A DNA stretch of 6,197 nt, taken from an uncultured Micrococcales bacterium. Its GTDB lineage: Bacteria; Actinomycetota; Actinomycetes; Actinomycetales; Microbacteriaceae. A program made the position numbers and the translations under genes. Location: the NCBI GenBank assembly GCA_903927775.1, contig CAIYOE010000130.1:1-6197 (forward strand). Reading direction: 5' to 3'. Each line of letters starts with the position of its first letter. Within the stretch, counting starts at the first letter, position 1. The notes under the pieces were generated by a model. That model did no database searches. It saw nothing but the letters and a program-made list of their open reading frames with translations, and had not been told where the DNA came from. Shown in pieces: positions 1-6,197 of this stretch.

Positions 1-431
1 AATGAGGCCTCGGCCAAATCACTCCAGGAAACTGTTGGCGCAAACCCTTGGATTACTCCGGCAGGCCCATAGTCGCTGGAGTCCACCAGTTGAAAACCTG
101 CGTTGGTCACGGCGGTGCGTAGGCCGTCACCACCCACAACAAGAACCTTGGAACCGGCCGGAATAAGTGTTGCTAGAAGTTCAACACCGGTTTGCGCGGA
201 ACCTACAACCTGTTCGGCCGTGGCGTTCACGCCAAACCCCACTAGTTGTTCGGCGATGGTTTCCGGTCGACGAGATGAGTTGTTGGTGACATACGCGACC
301 TTGACACCAGAGGATTGAAGCTCATTTATCACCGATGGCGCTGGTTCGATGGGGTTCTTCCCCTCGTAAATCACGCCATCAAGGTCCGCAAGCAGGGTGT
401 CGTACTTACCCCAGATGAGGCTATTCGTCAC
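1..431 (-). CDS. HAD-superfamily phosphatase (NagD / glycerol-3-phosphate phosphatase-like), N-terminal half
   Basis: The window holds the first 143 codons; the gene runs off the left edge. Residues 12-24 read TLLADLDGVIYEG, the HAD motif I (DxDG), with D16 as expected nucleophile and D18 as general acid/base. Residues 45-54 read VAYVTNNSSR, HAD motif II, with T49 as the phosphate-binding residue. The stretch from about residue 75 (VVGSAQTG...KVLVVGGDGLRTAV) fits the C2 cap of the NagD branch; the motif III Lys and motif IV Asp lie outside the window. Members are usually about 260-350 residues, so roughly half is present. The expected role is cytosolic dephosphorylation of a small sugar or polyol phosphate. 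The apparent M. tuberculosis counterpart, Rv1692, is reported as a glycerol-3-phosphate phosphatase; that substrate is transferred by analogy only. I chose GTG at 431-429 because GGAAG lies 4 nt upstream and no ATG precedes motif I. The start overlaps the upstream gene's last 11 bases, suggesting coupled translation. Confidence 0.88.
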   Translation of the reverse strand, partial: MTNSLIWGKYDTLLADLDGVIYEGKNPIEPAPSVINELQSSGVKVAYVTNNSSRRPETIAEQLVGFGVNATAEQVVGSAQTGVELLATLIPAGSKVLVVGGDGLRTAVTNAGFQLVDSSDYGPAGVIQGFAPTVSWSDLAEAS

Positions 432-1764
432 TTTTCTTCCAACCAGGACGATCGCCATCGTTTGGGAGTTCGGGCGCAGCTACACCAAAATCAAAAATCT
501 CTCCGCCTTTTTCGTTGCGGCGGATCCCTGACTCTCGTGGTTCGCGTCTCGGGCCACCATCACGTGAACCTGAGTCGCGTGACCCACCGTCTCGGCGGGG
601 GGCGCCATCGCGGGAATCACGACGCGGGCCACCATCGCGTGAACCACCGTCACGACGCGGGCCACCATCGCGGGATTCACGCCGAGGTGCAAAATCTCTT
701 CTTTCGCCAGAACGACTTGCGTCACGACCGCCATCACGATCGCCACGAGATTCGTATGGTTCTGGGATGACAATCTCTTCGACAATCGCCACGGTCTCCA
801 CAGCCGGCGCGTTCTTGGCTCCAAGCGCTGCTTCCGCGCGATCGGCTAGACCGAACCAATGTTCTGATTCAGCTTGGCGACCGAGAATATCCAAAGTGTC
901 CGCATAGGCGCGGAAAAGCTGAGGCGAGTAATCGAAAACGCTCGAAGGATTGAGCTCTGGAATTTCCAACTCGGCAAGAGCCAAATCGTTTTCACCACGG
1001 TCTAATCGAGCACCGCTCATGGCAATAGCAAGGTTCGCCCGAACGCCAGGCTCGAGTTCCTCACGCGGAACGCTGCGACCGAGTTCAAGAGCGCGCTCTG
1101 GGCGACCCATGCCACGTTCACTATCAACCATGATAGGAAGCTGGTCGTTCTTGCCGCTCAGGCGGCGATAAGTCTGCATCTCACGCAAGGCAAGAGCGAA
1201 ATCACCGATGGTGTATGCAGTAAGCCCAACAGTTTCGCGAACAATCGCGATGCGACCGGCTCGATCTGCGGCTGCCAATGCGTGCTGATGAGCAAGTTCT
1301 GGGTCGGCATCAATCAGGAGCTTGACCATGGCTAGATGCCTGGCAACTCGCTCTTGATTTTCGGGCGACAAAGTCTTCATCTGAACGCGAACCATTAGGT
1401 CCAAATCCTCTTCGGTGATTTCCTCGGGGATCATGGGACTCTTGGTGCGCTCAGGGTCGCGGGGTCGCTCAACACGGGTTTGCCACTCAGGACGTGGCTT
1501 GCCTTCTCGTTCAGCTCCAGCGCGACCAGGTCGATCTTGCTTTGGGTATGGCGATGGCCCGCGCTCATCGCGAGTACCAGCGCCTCGGCCTCGATCCGAA
1601 CCCGCGCCATTCTGGCGTGGACGATCGCTGCTCGGGCGGTCAAAACTGCGCTTTGGGCGCTCTGAGCGCTCGCCCCCGCGTGAATTGGAGCCCTCAGGGC
1701 CCTTCTTCCAAGCTGGTCGGTCTGAATTTGAGCGCTCAGGGCGCTCTTCGTTACTCTCTGACAC
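421..1764 (-). CDS. TPR-like protein with Arg-rich disordered N- and C-terminal tails
   Basis: A 447-residue protein in three parts. Residues 1-110 are low-complexity and rich in R, S, P, G, D and E (about 22 Arg). Residues about 112-318 form an ordered, helical, mostly acidic core with repeat-like segments such as GDFALALREMQTYRRL (187-202), GRPERALELGR (220-230) and ARLDRGENDLALAELE (252-267), in the style of tetratricopeptide repeats. Residues 338-420 are again disordered, with about 24 Arg and four RDG[GA]PRR copies. DRPAWKK (15-21) near the start recurs as DRPGWKK (438-444) at the end. There is no cysteine, signal peptide or membrane segment, so it should be cytosolic. The core resembles the conserved actinobacterial protein encoded just before the HAD phosphatase (Rv1691 in M. 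tuberculosis), whose function I do not know. The Arg/Gly-rich tails suggest RNA or ribosome contact; that is inference. The start is GTG, backed by GGAGG 5 nt upstream. It is the first gene after the rRNA terminator and overlaps the phosphatase gene. Confidence 0.9.
   Translation of the reverse strand: MSESNEERPERSNSDRPAWKKGPEGSNSRGGERSERPKRSFDRPSSDRPRQNGAGSDRGRGAGTRDERGPSPYPKQDRPGRAGAEREGKPRPEWQTRVERPRDPERTKSPMIPEEITEEDLDLMVRVQMKTLSPENQERVARHLAMVKLLIDADPELAHQHALAAADRAGRIAIVRETVGLTAYTIGDFALALREMQTYRRLSGKNDQLPIMVDSERGMGRPERALELGRSVPREELEPGVRANLAIAMSGARLDRGENDLALAELEIPELNPSSVFDYSPQLFRAYADTLDILGRQAESEHWFGLADRAEAALGAKNAPAVETVAIVEEIVIPEPYESRGDRDGGRDASRSGERRDFAPRRESRDGGPRRDGGSRDGGPRRDSRDGAPRRDGGSRDSGSRDGGPRREPRESGIRRNEKGGEIFDFGVAAPELPNDGDRPGWKKSDE
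436..440 (-). promoter_or_regulatory. Ribosome binding site of the HAD phosphatase gene
   Basis: On the minus strand GGAAG is followed by AAAA and then the GTG start. It lies inside the last codons of the upstream TPR-like gene. It decides the phosphatase start, because no ATG is available before the catalytic DxD motif. The match to the CCTCC anti-Shine-Dalgarno is partial, so ribosomes finishing the upstream gene may supply part of the initiation. Confidence 0.55.
535..672 (-). repeat. Degenerate tandem repeat encoding RDG[GA]PRR units
   Basis: This stretch encodes residues 365-410 of the TPR-like protein. The heptad RDG[GA]PRR occurs at residues 365-371, 376-382, 385-391 and 401-407, with RDGGS or RDS spacers between. 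At DNA level the bases at 617-639 are repeated exactly at 650-672, giving a 33-bp (11-codon) period, so the repeat is recent or maintained at nucleotide level. All unit lengths are multiples of three, so copy-number changes would keep the frame. The bias also opens long false reading frames on the opposite strand. Confidence 0.85.
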
Positions 1765-1769
1765 GAATT

Positions 1770-1774
1770 CCTCC
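1770..1774 (-). promoter_or_regulatory. Strong ribosome binding site of the TPR-like gene
   Basis: The minus strand reads GGAGG, then AATTC, then GTG. GGAGG is a perfect complement of the CCTCC anti-Shine-Dalgarno at the end of the 16S gene in this same window, and 5 nt is normal spacing. This settles the GTG at 1764-1762 as the start. Confidence 0.85.
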
Positions 1775-1781
1775 AGTTGAA

Positions 1782-1787
1782 ATTGTA
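1782..1787 (-). promoter_or_regulatory. Possible -10 element of the TPR-like gene
   Basis: The minus strand reads TACAAT, one mismatch from the TATAAT consensus, between the rRNA terminator stem and the ribosome binding site. No recognisable -35 hexamer sits 16-19 bases upstream, where the sequence belongs to the terminator stem. Initiation here would give a transcript starting almost at the Shine-Dalgarno. A single hexamer is weak evidence, so this is only a candidate. Confidence 0.25.
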
Positions 1788-1795
1788 GTTAAAGC

Positions 1796-1826
1796 AGAAA
1801 TGGCCACCCATAAGGTGGCCATTTCT
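1796..1826 (-). terminator. Hairpin terminator at the end of the rRNA operon
   Basis: A perfect 13-bp inverted repeat (1796-1808 with 1814-1826) has a 5-nt loop and a GC-rich core, GGCCACC/GGTGGCC. It lies about 10 nt past the 5S 3' end. The U-rich part on the minus strand (ATTTCT then GCTTTAACT) is broken and partly inside the stem, so termination may be incomplete. The stem is symmetric and would fold on either strand, but no convergent plus-strand gene exists here. It could alternatively protect or help process the 5S 3' end. Confidence 0.75.
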
Positions 1827-1836
1827 TTAAATTAAG

Positions 1837-1954
1837 TCCGGCGGTGTCCTACTCTCCCACAAGGTCCCCCTTGCAGTACCATCGGCGCAGAAGGTCTTAG
1901 CTTCCGGGTTCGGAATGTAACCGGGCGTTTCCCCTTCGCTATGGCCGCCGAAAC
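1837..1954 (-). rRNA. rrf: 5S ribosomal RNA
   Basis: About 118 nt. On the minus strand it begins GTTTCGGCGGCCATAGCG, contains CCCGGTTACATTCCGAACCC (the conserved loop B/C region) and ends GGACACCGCCGGACT. The two ends pair through CGGCGG with CCGCCG, forming helix I. It follows 23S by about 96 nt, the usual 16S-23S-5S order. The exact ends are placed by that helix and may be off by a base or two. Confidence 0.93.
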
Positions 1955-2050
1955 ACTATTGAGATAGTGAATCGATGCACTTAGTTAAGTGATTTATTTC
2001 GATTCCCGAACATACCTCGGGAACCACATAGTGGACGCAAGCAAAAGAAT
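1955..2050 (-). other. 23S-5S internal transcribed spacer
   Basis: A 96-nt spacer with no gene. It holds the downstream arm of the 23S precursor stem (2021-2043), a 7-bp hairpin TTCCCGA/TCGGGAA (2003-2009 with 2017-2023), and a 6-bp hairpin CACTAT/ATAGTG with a 4-nt loop (1954-1969) directly before the 5S 5' end. A second possible pairing, GAATCGA with TCGATTC (1969-1975 with 1999-2005), excludes parts of both hairpins, so alternative folds are possible. Confidence 0.85.
2021..2043 (-). repeat. Downstream arm of the 23S precursor processing stem
   Basis: This 23-nt segment in the spacer after 23S is complementary to the segment before 23S at 5219-5241. All 23 positions pair in the transcript if two G-U wobbles are allowed. 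Such flank-to-flank stems bring the ends of pre-23S together and are classic RNase III substrates in bacteria. Its last three bases also belong to the competing hairpin at 2003-2023. Confidence 0.8.
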
Positions 2051-5147
<3,097 letters not shown>

Positions 5148-5159
5148 ACCAAAAGTTTG

Positions 5160-5181
5160 TCTAACTTATTTCTAAGCTAGA
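5160..5181 (-). other. Hairpin with GAAA loop just upstream of 23S
   Basis: Bases 5160-5168 pair with 5173-5181 over 9 positions in the transcript, including one G-U, and enclose a GAAA loop, a stable GNRA tetraloop. It lies inside the 23S precursor stem, 12 nt before the mature 5' end, and may position processing enzymes. Confidence 0.6.
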
Positions 5182-5186
5182 TCGAG

Positions 5187-5209
5187 AGATTCAATAAGAA
5201 ATTGAATCT
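5187..5209 (-). other. AT-rich hairpin upstream of 23S
   Basis: A perfect 9-bp inverted repeat AGATTCAAT/ATTGAATCT has a 5-nt loop. It lies between the GAAA hairpin and the 23S processing stem arm, so the 5' flank of pre-23S has two stacked local stems inside the long-range stem. Confidence 0.65.
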
Positions 5210-5218
5210 ATTTTAAGA

Positions 5219-5241
5219 TGCTCGCGTCCACTATGTAGTTC
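5219..5241 (-). repeat. Upstream arm of the 23S precursor processing stem
   Basis: This segment reads GAACTACATAGTGGACGCG in the transcript (first 19 of 23 nt) and pairs along its whole length with 2021-2043 beyond the 23S 3' end. The two non-Watson-Crick positions are G-U wobbles, so the stem is intact although the DNA repeat is imperfect. The stem would loop out the entire 23S gene. Confidence 0.8.
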
Positions 5242-5249
5242 TCAAAGTA
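5237..5249 (-). promoter_or_regulatory. boxA-like antitermination element
   Basis: The transcript reads TACTTTGAGAACT, which resembles the CTTTGA core of bacterial rRNA boxA sites bound by NusB/NusE during rRNA antitermination. It lies upstream of 23S and overlaps the edge of the processing stem. The match is short and made by eye; it may equally be just conserved processing-stem flank. Confidence 0.35.
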
Positions 5250-5503
5250 CGTGCGGTACCAACCATCTTCTGCAGCTTTTGCTGTAGCGAGTGATTGGTC
5301 CGAACGACTAGCGCCTAAGCGCCAATCGGTCCTGGTTCACGGTTTCCCGATCCCCAAGGACCCAACAGTGTGCAAGCACAGTCTCCGTAGCTATCTTTTC
5401 CTGACCGAAGTCGTACTGGGAACGCTATTTCAACTGTGCACAATTCGATATTCCACCCTTGAGCTAACCAGCCGAGAACGTTTGTCTCGATACTGGCGAT
5501 CTG

Positions 5504-5519
5504 AGAGACCGAAGTCTCT
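5504..5519 (-). other. UUCG-capped hairpin after 16S
   Basis: The transcript reads AGAGAC TTCG GTCTCT, a perfect 6-bp stem closed by a C-UUCG-G tetraloop, about 12 nt beyond the 16S 3' end. It may protect or mark the 16S 3' precursor. There is no U-tract, so it is not a terminator. Confidence 0.6.
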
Positions 5520-5524
5520 AGATG

Positions 5525-6197
<673 letters not shown>

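Noticed and set aside
535..672. The repeated DNA as a possible CRISPR or other non-coding array.
   Set aside because: Units are degenerate, in frame, 11 codons long and lack unique spacers; they encode a low-complexity protein tail.
515..907. A 130-codon plus-strand frame rich in Ser, Arg and Pro, opposite the TPR-like gene's tail.
   Set aside because: It is a mirror of the Arg/Gly/Asp repeat codons on the minus strand, which lack stops in other frames. The minus-strand gene has a strong ribosome binding site and a family-like core, which this frame lacks.
1431..1811. A 126-codon minus-strand frame overlapping the start of the TPR-like gene.
   Set aside because: It begins inside the terminator hairpin, has no suitable ribosome binding site, and is an out-of-frame shadow of the Arg-rich N-terminal tail.

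Overview
The window shows the distal end of a ribosomal RNA operon followed by the start of a protein-coding operon. Everything real reads on the minus strand, so transcription runs from the high coordinates to the low ones: partial 16S rRNA (5531 to the right edge), a tRNA-free spacer (5148-5530), complete 23S rRNA (about 2051-5147), a short spacer (1955-2050), 5S rRNA (about 1837-1954), a terminator hairpin (1796-1826), a 447-residue TPR-like protein with disordered Arg-rich ends (1764-421), and the first half of a HAD-superfamily phosphatase (431 to the left edge).

The organism is almost certainly an actinobacterium. The 23S gene is about 3.1 kb and carries the roughly 100-nt domain III insertion typical of Actinobacteria. 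The 16S ends in CCTCCTTTCT and the 16S-23S spacer has no tRNA. The 16S 3' half, including the V8 stretch after TTGACATATA, resembles Microbacteriaceae as I remember them. The moderate GC content fits the small-genome aquatic members (Rhodoluna/Aquiluna-like), but this finer placement comes from memory and was not aligned.

The two protein genes match an actinobacterial gene pair seen in Mycobacterium tuberculosis as Rv1691 (conserved hypothetical) and Rv1692 (HAD phosphatase), which lie upstream of tlyA, ppnK and recN. I infer, without seeing it, that the same genes continue past the left edge. The phosphatase starts inside the last codons of the TPR-like gene (11-bp overlap), which suggests translational coupling. 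The TPR-like gene starts only about 30 bp beyond the rRNA terminator stem, leaving little room for a promoter, so read-through from the rRNA operon or a promoter buried in the terminator arm is possible.

The spacers hold clear RNA structure: a 23-bp stem joining the two flanks of 23S (RNase III-type precursor stem), several local hairpins with GAAA or UUCG loops, and a hairpin in which the anti-Shine-Dalgarno of unprocessed 16S is masked by AAGGAG immediately downstream. I see no mobile element, CRISPR array, tRNA or evident new defence or biosynthetic system. The most unusual object is the Arg-rich TPR-like protein, with near-identical DRPxWKK motifs at its two ends.
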